NCBI RefSeq assembly: GCF_000271845.1
Contig: NZ_JH719393.1
Span: 372,001-436,000 of the forward strand
Direction of reading: 5' to 3'
Origin: Rhizobium leguminosarum bv. trifolii WSM2297
Lineage (GTDB): Bacteria > Pseudomonadota > Alphaproteobacteria > Rhizobiales > Rhizobiaceae
DNA: 64,000 nt
The notes below the pieces were generated by a model. The model was given only the letters and a program-made list of their open reading frames with translations. It had not been told where the DNA came from and did no database searches. Every line of letters starts with the position of its first letter. Position 1 is the first letter of the stretch. Made by a program: the position numbers and the translations under genes. This document shows positions 39,926 to 48,875 of this stretch, in pieces.

Positions 39926-41552
39926 ACATCTTCTGGAAGTGCGCGACCTCTCGGTCGAGTTCCACACGGTCAGCGGCACCGTCAAGGCTGTGCAAGACGT
40001 CAGCTGGCATCTCGATCGCGGCGAGACGCTGGCGATCCTCGGGGAAAGCGGTTCGGGCAAGTCGGTATCCGCCTCGGCGATCATGAACCTGATCGACATG
40101 CCACCCGGCAAGATCACCAGCGGCACCATTCTGCTCAATGGGCGCGACATGCTGGAAATGACGCCCGAGGAGCGGCGTTCGATCAACGGCGCCAGGATCG
40201 CCATGATCTTTCAGGACCCGCTGGCCCATCTGAACCCGGTCTACACGGTCGGCTGGCAAATCACCGAGATGATGACCACGCATGGTCAGTCCGCAGAGCA
40301 GGCCCGTGCCAGGGCGCTTGAACTCCTGCAGCGGGTCGGCATCATCGATCCGCAGGCGGCAATGCGGAAATATCCGTTCCAGTTCTCCGGCGGGCAGCGG
40401 CAACGCCTGATGATCGCCATGGCGATCGCCTGTAAGCCCGATATCCTGATTGCAGATGAACCCACCACTGCGCTCGATGTTACGGTGCAGGCGCAGGTGC
40501 TCGAACTGCTGCAGGAATTGCAGCAGGAAACCGGAATGGGCCTGCTGCTGATTACCCACGATCTCGGCGTCGTGGCCGAGATCGCCGACCGGGTCGTGGT
40601 GATGAATGCCGGCTGTATCGTCGAAACGGGCAATGCGGGCGAAATCTATCGCAACCCGCAGAACCCCTATACCAAGAAGCTGATTGCAGCCGCGCCCGGC
40701 AAGGGCGCGATGGCACAGGAGCGTGACCGGCAGGGAGAACCGCTGCTGCGCGCCATCGGCTTGAAGAAGAGTTTCGGCGCATTCCAGGCGCTGAAAGGCG
40801 TCGACGTCGTCATCATGCCCGGCGAAACCGTTGCTGTCGTCGGTGAGAGCGGTTCCGGCAAGTCGACGCTTGCCCGGGCGATCGTTCGCCTCGACGATCC
40901 GCAGGAGGGCCAGGTCCTCTACCGCGGCAACGATCTGCTGGCGATGTCGCCGAGGGAAATATTCGGGCTGCGTCGCGATTTGCAGATGGTCTTTCAGGAC
41001 CCGACGCAGTCGCTGAATCCGCGGATGAGCGTGTTCCGGCTGATCTCCGAGGCCTGGGTCATTCACCCCGATATCCTGCCGAAAGCGAGATGGAAGGAGA
41101 GGGTGGCCGAGTTGCTGGTCAAGGTTGGCCTGAAGCCTGAGATGGCCGACCGGTATCCGCATCAATTTTCCGGCGGCCAGCGCCAGCGCATCGCGATTGC
41201 TCGCGCGCTGGCGATGGAGCCGAAACTGATCATCTGCGACGAGGCGGTTTCGGCGCTCGACGTGTCGATCCAGGCGCAGGTGATTGCCTTGCTCGAAGGC
41301 CTGCGCCGCGAGTTCGGCCTGTCCTATCTCTTCATTGCACACGACCTTCCGGTGGTTCGCGATTTCGCCGATCGTGTCATCGTCATGAAGGCCGGCGAGA
41401 TTGTCGAGGAGGGGCCGGTGGCCCAGATCTTCAACGCGCCGTCGCACCCCTACACCCAGGCGCTGCTTGCCGCCAGCCTCGATCCCGATCCCGAGATTCA
41501 GGCCACGCGCCGCGCCGCCCGTCTCCAACAGGAAGGACTTGTTCCCGCATGA
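39918..41552 (+). CDS. ABC transporter, two fused ATPase domains (DppD-DppF type)
   Basis: A 544-residue protein with two nucleotide-binding domains. Domain 1: Walker A GESGSGKSVS, signature FSGGQRQRLMIAMA, Walker B LIADEPTTALD. Domain 2 from about residue 275: GESGSGKST, FSGGQRQRIAIARA and IICDEAVSALD. Each ends with the oligopeptide-type C-terminal segment (NPYTKKLIAAAPG; HPYTQALLAASLDPDP). In E. coli these are two proteins; a fusion is frequent in rhizobia. The stop overlaps the start of the dehydrogenase gene (ATGA). Confidence 0.93.
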   Translation: MAEHLLEVRDLSVEFHTVSGTVKAVQDVSWHLDRGETLAILGESGSGKSVSASAIMNLIDMPPGKITSGTILLNGRDMLEMTPEERRSINGARIAMIFQDPLAHLNPVYTVGWQITEMMTTHGQSAEQARARALELLQRVGIIDPQAAMRKYPFQFSGGQRQRLMIAMAIACKPDILIADEPTTALDVTVQAQVLELLQELQQETGMGLLLITHDLGVVAEIADRVVVMNAGCIVETGNAGEIYRNPQNPYTKKLIAAAPGKGAMAQERDRQGEPLLRAIGLKKSFGAFQALKGVDVVIMPGETVAVVGESGSGKSTLARAIVRLDDPQEGQVLYRGNDLLAMSPREIFGLRRDLQMVFQDPTQSLNPRMSVFRLISEAWVIHPDILPKARWKERVAELLVKVGLKPEMADRYPHQFSGGQRQRIAIARALAMEPKLIICDEAVSALDVSIQAQVIALLEGLRREFGLSYLFIAHDLPVVRDFADRVIVMKAGEIVEEGPVAQIFNAPSHPYTQALLAASLDPDPEIQATRRAARLQQEGLVPA

Positions 41553-42496
41553 AGCCCGATGTCATCGTCGCCTATCCGCTCCGGCCCCGTCAGATGGCAA
41601 TGTTGGAGGACATCTATACGCTGCACCGGCTGGATCTTGCACAAGGAGAGCAACGGGATGCTCTGCTTGAGAAAGCCGGCCCGATCTGCACGGCGCTGGT
41701 CTGCAACGGCCATGTGACGATCGACGAGGTGCTGCTTGCGAAATTGCCGGCACTGAAGCTGGCCGCCTGTTCCTCGGCGGGTTACGACCAGATGGATGTC
41801 GAGGCGATGACGCGGCGCGGCATCAAGCTCACCAACACCTCCGAAGTGCTTTGCGACGACGTTGCCGACACGGCGCTGCTTTTGATGCTGGCGGCGCGCC
41901 GGCGCCTGCCGGAAGGCGATCGTTATGTGCGTTCCGGCGACTGGGGGAAGAAAGGCATGATGCCGCTGACGACGTCGACCTCGGGCAAAAGGGCCGGCAT
42001 CGTTGGCCTCGGCCGCATAGGCATGGCGATTGCCAGGCGCTGCGAGGCTGTCGGGTTGACGGTCGGCTATTATGGGCGGACGAAAAAAGCCGATAACGAG
42101 TTTGCCTATTTCGCCGACCCGGTAAAACTGGCCGACTGGGCCGATATCCTGATCGTGGCGACGCCGGGCGGGCCCTCGACCGAAGGCTTGATTTCGGCTG
42201 AGGTGCTGAATGCGCTCGGACCGGCGGGCAGTTTCATCAACATTGCCCGCGGCACCGTGGTCGATGAGCCGGCCCTGATCGCGGCCTTGCAGGAAGAGCG
42301 GATCGCTTCGGCCGGCATCGATGTCTACCTGAACGAACCCAATCCCGATCCGCGCTTGGCAGCACTCGACAACGTCGTGCTCTATCCCCATCACGCCAGC
42401 GGTACCGAGGAAACGCGCGACAGGATGGCGCAATTGACCGTCGACAACCTTGCCGCCTTCTTCGCAGGCAGGCCGTTGCTGACGCCGGTCAATTGA
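41549..42496 (+). CDS. D-isomer-specific 2-hydroxyacid dehydrogenase
   Basis: A 315-residue NAD(P)-dependent dehydrogenase. Rossmann motif GLGRIGMAIARRC, catalytic Arg in NIARGTVVDE, Glu in YLNEPNPD and His in YPHHASGTEE. Members include glyoxylate/hydroxypyruvate reductases and 2-ketogluconate reductases; here reduction of a 2-oxo acid in the sugar-acid pathway is likely. Translation is coupled to the ATPase gene by ATGA. It converges with the GntR gene, 29 bases apart. Confidence 0.9.
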   Translation: MKPDVIVAYPLRPRQMAMLEDIYTLHRLDLAQGEQRDALLEKAGPICTALVCNGHVTIDEVLLAKLPALKLAACSSAGYDQMDVEAMTRRGIKLTNTSEVLCDDVADTALLLMLAARRRLPEGDRYVRSGDWGKKGMMPLTTSTSGKRAGIVGLGRIGMAIARRCEAVGLTVGYYGRTKKADNEFAYFADPVKLADWADILIVATPGGPSTEGLISAEVLNALGPAGSFINIARGTVVDEPALIAALQEERIASAGIDVYLNEPNPDPRLAALDNVVLYPHHASGTEETRDRMAQLTVDNLAAFFAGRPLLTPVN

Positions 42497-42525
42497 TTCA
42501 GGCGCAAATCCCCGGCGCGGACGGT

Positions 42526-43245
42526 TCAGACGAAGTAATCGGGAAACTCCTTACGGAGCTCTTCGACTTTTGCGACGGTCTGGCTGAGATGCTCACGGAT
42601 CGCATCGACGGCACCCTGTTCGTCACGGGCGGCAATGGCGTCGATGATGGCGTGGTGACCATCGAGGATGCTCATGATCTTGCCCTTTTCGGGCAGATGC
42701 AGACGACGAATGCGCTCGAGATGGCCGGATCGCTCGCGAACCAGCTGATGCAGGCTGCTGCGTTTGGCGCCGGCGAACAATGTCTGGTGAAAGAGCTCGT
42801 CGAGCTCCTGGAAGATGGCAATCTGATCGACATCGTCGGCGACTGCCGACTGCATTTTGATGATCGAGCGGGCGCGGGTGATGACGCTCGGGTCCGGGTC
42901 CGGATCGGTCGCGAGGCGGCGGCAGACTTCCGATTCCAGTGCGACGCGAAGGAAATGCGCCTCGTAAATTTGCAGGACGTCGATCCTGGTGACCACAGTG
43001 CGGGACTGCGGATAAATGCGAACCAGACCTTCCTGTTTGAGGAGCTGCAACGCGTCACGAATGGGAGTCTGGCTGACTTCATAAGTCTCGGTCAGCTCGG
43101 TGCGCGACAGCGTGGTGTCCGGCGGCAGCTGAATGGTGATGATGCGTTTTCTGAGATCATCATAGACCCGCTGGACCGTGCTGCCGGCCGCGACCGGAAA
43201 GCCGGGTGCAGTCAGGCCGAATGTGGAAGCGAACTGGGAATTCAT
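42526..43245 (-). CDS. GntR family (FCD) regulator of the sugar-acid locus
   Basis: A 239-residue regulator: winged helix (VYDDLRKRIITIQLPPDTTLSRTELTETYEVSQTPIRDALQLL, then IYPQSRTVVTRID) and an FCD domain with the usual metal-binding-type residues (FQELDELFHQTLF; DGHHAIIDAIAARDEQGA). ATG at 43245 with AAAGGA upstream; in-frame starts at 43272 and 43296 are possible. It is divergent from the IlvD/Edd gene, and an AACT...AGTT palindrome lies between them. I infer it represses the locus and responds to a pathway sugar acid. Confidence 0.9.
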   Translation of the reverse strand: MNSQFASTFGLTAPGFPVAAGSTVQRVYDDLRKRIITIQLPPDTTLSRTELTETYEVSQTPIRDALQLLKQEGLVRIYPQSRTVVTRIDVLQIYEAHFLRVALESEVCRRLATDPDPDPSVITRARSIIKMQSAVADDVDQIAIFQELDELFHQTLFAGAKRSSLHQLVRERSGHLERIRRLHLPEKGKIMSILDGHHAIIDAIAARDEQGAVDAIREHLSQTVAKVEELRKEFPDYFV

Positions 43246-43327
43246 GTGAGGCAATCCTTTCACTCCATTCATAGCTTTGCACGACCTAATGCACAAGAAT
43301 GCAAAGTTGCCGTTGATATATATGGGA

Positions 43328-43343
43328 AACTAAAATATCAGTT
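43328..43343. promoter_or_regulatory. Predicted operator of the sugar-acid GntR regulator, copy 2
   Basis: AACTAAAATATCAGTT lies in the divergent region between the GntR gene and the dehydratase gene, 61 bases before the dehydratase start. TGATAT and ATATCA (43314-43319, 43335-43340) form a second overlapping inverted repeat. Confidence 0.7.
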
Positions 43344-43359
43344 GAGGGAGTGTACGGAG

Positions 43360-43392
43360 ATGAGCGCTCAAAAAGATGGGAGAAAGCCGTGA
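43360..43392 (+). CDS. Ten-codon leader ORF overlapping the dehydratase start
   Basis: ATG at 43360 with GGGAG and ACGGAG upstream reads MSAQKDGRKP and stops at TGA 43390-43392, which overlaps the dehydratase GTG (43389) as GTGA. It could couple translation or act as a small leader peptide; it may also be chance. The alternative is an in-frame GTG at 43350 starting the dehydratase itself. Confidence 0.3.
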   Translation: MSAQKDGRKP

Positions 43393-45125
43393 CTGCTAGG
43401 AAAACTTACGAGCAATTGCGGTCGGCCCGATGGATGCTGCCGGATGACCAGCGCTCGTTCGGTCACCGGTCGCGGACCATGCAGATGGGTTATGCGCCGG
43501 AGGATTGGCGGGGAAAGCCGATCATTGCCGTCATCAATACCTGGTCCGATGCCCAGCCCTGCCACATGCATTTCCGCGAGCGTGCCGAATGGGTGAAGCG
43601 CGGAATTCTTCAGTCGGGCGGGTTCCCCATGGAGCTGCCCGCGCTTTCTCTTTCCGAAAACTTCGTCAAGCCGACCACCATGCTCTATCGCAATATGCTG
43701 GCGATGGAGACCGAGGAGCTGTTGCGGAGCCATCCTGTCGACGGCGCCGTGCTGATGGGTGGCTGCGACAAGACGACACCGGGTCTCGTTATGGGCGCCG
43801 TCAGCATGGGGATTCCCTTCGTTTATCTTCCGGCCGGCCCGATGCTTCGCGGCAATTATGCCGGCAAGACCCTGGGCTCCGGGACCGATGGTTTCAAATA
43901 TTGGGACGAGCGGCGTGCCGGCACGATCACCAAGGAGGAGTGGCAGGGCATCGAAGGCGGAATTGCCCGCAGCTATGGCCATTGCATGACCATGGGCACG
44001 GCCTCGACGATGACAGCGATCGCCGAGGCCATGGGATTGACGCTGCCGGGCGCGTCCTCGATTCCGGCAGCCGACGCCAACCACCAGCGCATGTCGGCAG
44101 CCTGTGGCCGCCGGATCGTCGATATGGTGTGGGAGGACCTGACGCCGGACCGGATCATCACGGAGGCCGCGGTCCAAAATGCCGTCACCGTCGCCATGGC
44201 GACTGGCTGTTCCACCAACGCGATCATTCACCTGATCGCCATGGCGCGGCGCGCCGGCGTGCCGCTGGAGCTCGATGACCTCGATCGCATTGGTCGCACG
44301 ACACCGGTGCTGGCCAACATCCGGCCGTCTGGTTCGACCTACCTGATGGAGGATTTCTTTTATGCCGGTGGCTTGCGGGCGCTGATGAAGCAGCTCGGCA
44401 ACAAGCTCGATCCAACCGCGATTACCGTCACGGGAAAACCTCTGATAGACGGCCTCGACCAGGTGAAGATCTACAATGACGACGTCATCCGGCCACTGTC
44501 GAACCCGGTCTATCACGAAGGCTCGCTGGCCGTGCTGAAGGGAAACCTGTGTCCCGATGGCGCGGTCATCAAGCCGGCGGCTTGCGACCCGAAATTCCAT
44601 CGCCATCGCGGTCCGGCGCTGGTTGCCGACAGCTATGCCGAGATGAAGAAGATTATCGACGATCCGGATTATCCGCTGACGCCGGACACCGTGCTGGTGC
44701 TCCGCAATGCCGGCCCCCAGGGCGGGCCCGGCATGCCGGAATGGGGCATGATCCCGATGCCGAAGGCGCTGCTGAAGCTCGGCCTGCGCGACATGGTGCG
44801 CATCTCGGATGCCCGCATGTCCGGAACCAGCTTCGGCGCCTGCGTACTGCATGTCGCACCGGAATCCTATATCGGCGGGCCGCTGGCATTGCTGAGAACG
44901 GGGGACATGGTCGAGCTTGATATTCCCTCACGCAGCCTCAATATGCTGGTTTCCGAAGAGGAGATCGCGGCGCGGCGGACCGCCTGGGTGGCGCCGACGC
45001 GGCATTATGAGCGCGGTTATGGCTTCATGTTCTCCAGCCATATCGAGCAGGCCGACAAAGGCTGCGACTTCGACTTCCTGACGACGGAATTCGGTGGCAA
45101 GACGCCTGAGCCGGCTATCAACTGA
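43389..45125 (+). CDS. IlvD/Edd-family sugar-acid dehydratase
   Basis: A 578-residue iron-sulfur dehydratase. The family motifs are PCHMHFRERAEWVKRG, GGCDKTTPGLVMGAVS (cluster Cys), GHCMTMGTASTM (cluster Cys), PNA-type SSIPAADANHQRMS, and GGPGMPEWGMIP near the end. Length fits the sugar-acid dehydratase branch (L-arabinonate, D-xylonate or D-fuconate dehydratases; one from R. leguminosarum is characterised), shorter than IlvD (about 616). Start GTG at 43389 with GGGAG 6 bases upstream. It should convert an aldonic acid to its 2-keto-3-deoxy derivative. First gene of a four-gene + strand run. Confidence 0.9.
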   Translation: MTARKTYEQLRSARWMLPDDQRSFGHRSRTMQMGYAPEDWRGKPIIAVINTWSDAQPCHMHFRERAEWVKRGILQSGGFPMELPALSLSENFVKPTTMLYRNMLAMETEELLRSHPVDGAVLMGGCDKTTPGLVMGAVSMGIPFVYLPAGPMLRGNYAGKTLGSGTDGFKYWDERRAGTITKEEWQGIEGGIARSYGHCMTMGTASTMTAIAEAMGLTLPGASSIPAADANHQRMSAACGRRIVDMVWEDLTPDRIITEAAVQNAVTVAMATGCSTNAIIHLIAMARRAGVPLELDDLDRIGRTTPVLANIRPSGSTYLMEDFFYAGGLRALMKQLGNKLDPTAITVTGKPLIDGLDQVKIYNDDVIRPLSNPVYHEGSLAVLKGNLCPDGAVIKPAACDPKFHRHRGPALVADSYAEMKKIIDDPDYPLTPDTVLVLRNAGPQGGPGMPEWGMIPMPKALLKLGLRDMVRISDARMSGTSFGACVLHVAPESYIGGPLALLRTGDMVELDIPSRSLNMLVSEEEIAARRTAWVAPTRHYERGYGFMFSSHIEQADKGCDFDFLTTEFGGKTPEPAIN

Positions 45126-45135
45126 GGGAACCACG

Positions 45136-46326
45136 ATGTTTGATCCCAATAGACGCACGATCCCCGCACAACCACCCAAGGCTGGCTTGGCTACCGGCCC
45201 GGCCAAGCTGGACGCCATCCGATCGGTCACGCTGTCGCTCGCCTATCTGCCGCTGGCGCGGCCGATCAGCGACGCCAAGGTTTTGACGGGCCGGCAGAAG
45301 CCGCTGACGGAAGTGGCGTTTCTGTTTTGCGAGATCGTCTCCGAAGCTGGCCATAGTGGCCTCGGCTTCAGTTACTCGAAGCGGGCAGGCGGGCCTGCCC
45401 TTTATGCACATGCCTGCGAGATTGCCGACAACCTGATCGGCGAAGATCCCAACGATACAGCACGGATATGGGACAAGCTCTGCTGGGCAGGGGCCTCGGT
45501 CGGCCGCTCCGGCATTGCGACGCAGGCAATTGCCGCCATCGACATCTGCCTCTGGGACCTGAAGGCGAAACGGGCCGGCCTGCCGCTTGCGAAACTGCTG
45601 GGCGCCCATCGCGATAGCGTCGCCTGCTACAACACTTCAGGCGGTTTCCTGTCGTCGAGCGTTGAGGAAATCCGTGATGCCATCGATCACTCGATCGCCT
45701 CCGGTATCGGCGGCATCAAGATCAAGGTCGGGCAGCCGGATCCGATGATCGACCTTCGCCGGCTGGATGCGGTGACCAGCCATATCGATGGCCGTGTACC
45801 GCTTATGGTCGATGCGAACCAGCAATGGGACCGCACGACGGCGTTGCGCTTCGGCCGGCTGGTCGAGCCGCTCAATCTTGAATGGATCGAAGAACCGCTC
45901 GATGCCTATGACGCCGAGGGCCATGCCGCGCTGGCGCGCGAACTCGCCACGCCGATCGCCACCGGCGAGATGCTGGCAAGCGCCGACGAGCACATGGCCC
46001 TGATCCGCGCCGATGCGGTCGACTTCATTCAGCCGGATGCGCCCCGGGTCGGCGGCATCACGCCCTTTCTGCGCATCTGCACGCAGGCCGAGGCCAAACG
46101 TATGCGCCTGGCGCCGCATTTCGCCATGGAAATCCATCTGCACCTGGCGGCCGCCTATGCGCACGAGCCCTGGGTGGAGCATTTCGATTGGCTGGCGCCG
46201 CTGTTCAACGAGCAGCTCGACATCAAGGACGGCCGGATGATCGTGCCCGCACGTCCGGGGCTCGGCTGCAGCCTGACGGGCAAAGCCCGTGACTGGACAG
46301 TGGAAAAGCACAGCTTCGGCCTTTGA
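45136..46326 (+). CDS. Mandelate racemase/enolase superfamily sugar-acid dehydratase
   Basis: A 396-residue enolase-superfamily protein. The N-terminal capping domain precedes the barrel, which holds the catalytic Lys pair in IKIKVG, metal ligands Asp in LMVDANQQW, Glu in WIEEPLD and Glu in ATGEMLAS, and His in LAPHFAMEIHLH. The KxK plus His arrangement marks the MR subgroup, many members of which dehydrate acid sugars. ATG at 45136 with GAGGGA upstream, 10 bases after the dehydratase stop. A second dehydratase beside IlvD/Edd suggests either two stereoisomeric substrates or successive dehydration steps. Confidence 0.9.
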   Translation: MFDPNRRTIPAQPPKAGLATGPAKLDAIRSVTLSLAYLPLARPISDAKVLTGRQKPLTEVAFLFCEIVSEAGHSGLGFSYSKRAGGPALYAHACEIADNLIGEDPNDTARIWDKLCWAGASVGRSGIATQAIAAIDICLWDLKAKRAGLPLAKLLGAHRDSVACYNTSGGFLSSSVEEIRDAIDHSIASGIGGIKIKVGQPDPMIDLRRLDAVTSHIDGRVPLMVDANQQWDRTTALRFGRLVEPLNLEWIEEPLDAYDAEGHAALARELATPIATGEMLASADEHMALIRADAVDFIQPDAPRVGGITPFLRICTQAEAKRMRLAPHFAMEIHLHLAAAYAHEPWVEHFDWLAPLFNEQLDIKDGRMIVPARPGLGCSLTGKARDWTVEKHSFGL

Positions 46327-46348
46327 ATTTGAACGAGGAGAAGGAAAT

Positions 46349-47059
46349 ATGAATCCCGCAACCCGTGAAAAGCTGACGGGTGTCTCCGTCGCGACGCTCT
46401 GCTCAGCGCTGTTCAAGCGCGGCCTGAGAAACCAGACGATCCAGGATGTTCGACCGGTGCAGCCGAAAGGCCGCAATATGGTCGGGCCGGCCTTCACCCT
46501 GCGTTACATGCCGGCGCGCGAGGACCGCAACGCCATGAACGTCTTTCGCAACCCCAAACATCCGCAACGGCTGGCCATCGAGACCTGCCCCGAAGGCCAT
46601 GTACTGGTGATGGACAGCCGCAAGGATCCGCGCGCAGCCTCCGCCGGCGACATCCTGATTACCCGACTGATGATGCGGGGCGGGGCCGGCGTCGTCACCG
46701 ACGGCGGCTTCCGCGACGCCATGACCATCGGCGGCCTCGAGATGCCCGCCTATCACCATCGTCCCTCCAGCCCGACGAATCTCACGTTGCATGAGGCGAT
46801 CGACATCAACGTACCGATTGGTTGCGGGGATGTGGCGGTCTTCCCGGGCGATATCATGGTCGGCGACGACGACAGCGTGATCGTCATCCCGGCTGAGATC
46901 GCCGACGAGATCGCCGATGAAGCCGTCGAAATGACCGCATACGAGGACTTCGTCACCGAACGGGTAAAGCAGGGACATACGATCATTGGCCTCTACCCGG
47001 CCACCGATGAAAGCAATTTGACGCTCTTTGCCGCGTGGCGGAAGGTGAATGGCCGCTAA
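46349..47059 (+). CDS. RraA-like / 4-hydroxy-4-methyl-2-oxoglutarate aldolase-family protein
   Basis: A 236-residue protein of the RraA/HMG-aldolase fold. It shows VATLCSALFKRGL, the anchor motif GDILITRLMMRGGAGVVTDGGFRDA (with the Arg-Asp pair that binds substrate and metal in the aldolases) and IMVGDDDSVIVIP. True RraA regulates RNase E; longer relatives like this one are divalent-metal aldolases, decarboxylases or of unknown function in sugar-acid clusters. GAGGAGAAGGA lies before the ATG. Retained between a dehydratase and a semialdehyde dehydrogenase, it is likely an enzyme of the pathway, acting on a 2-oxo acid; the exact reaction is unknown. Confidence 0.85.
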   Translation: MNPATREKLTGVSVATLCSALFKRGLRNQTIQDVRPVQPKGRNMVGPAFTLRYMPAREDRNAMNVFRNPKHPQRLAIETCPEGHVLVMDSRKDPRAASAGDILITRLMMRGGAGVVTDGGFRDAMTIGGLEMPAYHHRPSSPTNLTLHEAIDINVPIGCGDVAVFPGDIMVGDDDSVIVIPAEIADEIADEAVEMTAYEDFVTERVKQGHTIIGLYPATDESNLTLFAAWRKVNGR

Positions 47060-47090
47060 AGCGGCGCATCTTGCGCGATCACCGTACAAG

Positions 47091-47109
47091 GACGGAGCGA
47101 GGCTCCGTC
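47091..47109 (+). other. Intercistronic hairpin just upstream of the aldehyde dehydrogenase ribosome-binding site
   Basis: GACGGAGC-GAG-GCTCCGTC is a perfect 8-bp stem with a 3-base loop, immediately followed by AAGGAGG (47110-47116). It may protect the 5' part of the transcript or tune dehydrogenase translation. Confidence 0.5.
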
Positions 47110-47122
47110 AAGGAGGATAACA

Positions 47123-48640
47123 ATGAGCTGGACCCCTTCAGGCAGGCATTTCATCGCCGGCGAGTGGATTGCCGGAACGACGACATTTCGGTCCGAGCCT
47201 GCGCACGGGCAGGCACACGACTTCGCCGTTGGTACAACGGAACTGGTCGACCGCGCCTGCCGCGCCGCCGAAGCGGCATTCGCTGCCTATTCAGCAAAGA
47301 CACGTGAGGAGCGCGCCATCTTCCTCGAGACAATCGCCGAGGAGATCGACAGACGCGGCGAGGCCGTCACCCTGATCGGAACTGAGGAAACCGGGCTTCC
47401 GGAAGGTCGGCTCAACGGCGAGCGTGCCCGCACCACCGGCCAGCTCAAGCTTTTTGCCGAGCATATCCGCAAGGGCGAACATCTCGACGCGCGTATCGAT
47501 GCAGCACTTGCCGACCGGCAACCGGCGCCGCGGCCCGAGATCCGTCTGGTGCAGCGTCCGATCGGCCCGATCGCCGTCTTCGGCGCCTCGAATTTTCCGC
47601 TGGCATTCTCGACGGCCGGCGGTGATACGGCAGCCGCGCTTGCCGCCGGCTGCCCTGTGGTGGTGAAGGGACATTCAGCCCATCCCGGCACAGGTGAGAT
47701 CATTGCCGAGGCGATCGCCGCTGCGATCGAACGCACCGGCATGCCGGCCGGCGTCTTCAGCCTGATCCAGGGAGGGCGCCGTGATGTCGGAACGGCTCTG
47801 GTGACGCATCCCGCCATCAAGGCCGTCGGCTTTACCGGATCGCTTGCCGGCGGCCGTGCGCTCTTCGACCTCTGTGCCCAGCGCCCTGAGCCCATTCCCT
47901 TTTTCGGTGAACTCGGCAGCGTCAATCCGATGTTCCTGCTGCCGGCTGCCACTGCTGCCCGGGCGGAGGCAATCGGTTCGGGCTGGGCCGGCTCACTCAC
48001 GCTTGGCGCCGGCCAGTTCTGCACCAAACCCGGTATTGCCGTCGTCCTCGACGGGCCGGAGGCCGACAGGTTCATCGGTGCCGCCAAGTCGGCGCTCGAA
48101 AAGGTGGCGCCGCAGACGATGCTGACCAACGGCATCGCCACCGCCTATCACGAAGGTGTCGACCGCATGCGGGCAAGCAATGCCGTCGCGCCGGTTCTTG
48201 CGACAGAGAGTACGGGCCGGGATGCAGTTCCGAACCTGTTCGAGACCAATGGCTCGGCCTGGCTTGCCGATCACTCGCTCAGCGAAGAGGTGTTCGGTTC
48301 TCTCGGCCTGGTGGTGCGCGTCAACTCGCCGGGAGAGATGGTCAGCCTTGCCGAGAGCTTCCAGGGTCAGCTGACCGCGACGATCCATATGGACGACGCA
48401 GATCTTGGCCTTGCCCGCGACCTGCTGCCGATCCTTGAAAGGAAGGCGGGCAGATTGCTGGTCAATGGCTTCCCAACCGGCGTCGAGGTTGTCGATTCCA
48501 TGGTGCATGGCGGACCTTACCCGGCTTCGACCAATTTCGGTGCGACCAGCGTCGGGACCATGTCGATCCGTAGGTTTCTGCGCCCCGTCGCCTACCAGAA
48601 TTTCCCCGCCGGCCTGTTGCCCCAAGATCTGCGCAACTGA
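47123..48640 (+). CDS. Alpha-ketoglutaric semialdehyde (2,5-dioxopentanoate) dehydrogenase type aldehyde dehydrogenase
   Basis: A 505-residue NAD(P)-dependent aldehyde dehydrogenase. Motifs: FGASNFPLAFSTAGGDTAAALAAG, VVKGHSAHPGT, VGFTGSLAGGRALFDL, general-base Glu in FFGELGSVNP and the catalytic Cys in GAGQFCTKPG. These are the features of the KGSA dehydrogenase branch, which oxidises 2-oxoglutarate semialdehyde to 2-oxoglutarate at the end of pentose and pentonate routes. AAGGAGG precedes the ATG. Its presence suggests the pathway ends at 2-oxoglutarate. Last gene before the binding protein. Confidence 0.9.
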   Translation: MSWTPSGRHFIAGEWIAGTTTFRSEPAHGQAHDFAVGTTELVDRACRAAEAAFAAYSAKTREERAIFLETIAEEIDRRGEAVTLIGTEETGLPEGRLNGERARTTGQLKLFAEHIRKGEHLDARIDAALADRQPAPRPEIRLVQRPIGPIAVFGASNFPLAFSTAGGDTAAALAAGCPVVVKGHSAHPGTGEIIAEAIAAAIERTGMPAGVFSLIQGGRRDVGTALVTHPAIKAVGFTGSLAGGRALFDLCAQRPEPIPFFGELGSVNPMFLLPAATAARAEAIGSGWAGSLTLGAGQFCTKPGIAVVLDGPEADRFIGAAKSALEKVAPQTMLTNGIATAYHEGVDRMRASNAVAPVLATESTGRDAVPNLFETNGSAWLADHSLSEEVFGSLGLVVRVNSPGEMVSLAESFQGQLTATIHMDDADLGLARDLLPILERKAGRLLVNGFPTGVEVVDSMVHGGPYPASTNFGATSVGTMSIRRFLRPVAYQNFPAGLLPQDLRN

Positions 48641-48842
48641 GGCCGTGCCCAATGGATCGCCGCGGCGAAACTTCGCCAGATCATTCGCCGGCTGCGAGGT
48701 AGGACCAAGGCGTGAGCCGCGGACCGACCTTACCCGTGACAAGGTCGAAATGATCTGCGGCCTCGCTTCGGCAGCCTAAAAATTGAGCGTTCAGACAGTC
48801 TTAAGGCCCGCGCTTGGGGCGCCGCGCTTGATCGCACTTCTC

Positions 48843-48858
48843 AACTAGTATATTAGTG
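48843..48858. promoter_or_regulatory. Predicted operator of the sugar-acid GntR regulator, copy 3
   Basis: AACTAGTATATTAGTG, 108 bases before the binding-protein start, aligns base for base with the copies at 37982 and 43328. The central ACTAGTATATTAGT is an inverted repeat of ACTA and TAGT. Confidence 0.6.
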
Positions 48859-48875
48859 CGCTTATGCATTAGATT

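Noticed and set aside
39840..41528. 562-residue frame antisense to the fused ATPase gene
   Set aside because: Complement of strong Walker-motif coding sequence; no recognisable protein.
43368..44852. 494-residue frame antisense to the IlvD/Edd gene
   Set aside because: His/Gly/Arg-rich shadow; no motifs and no ribosome-binding site.
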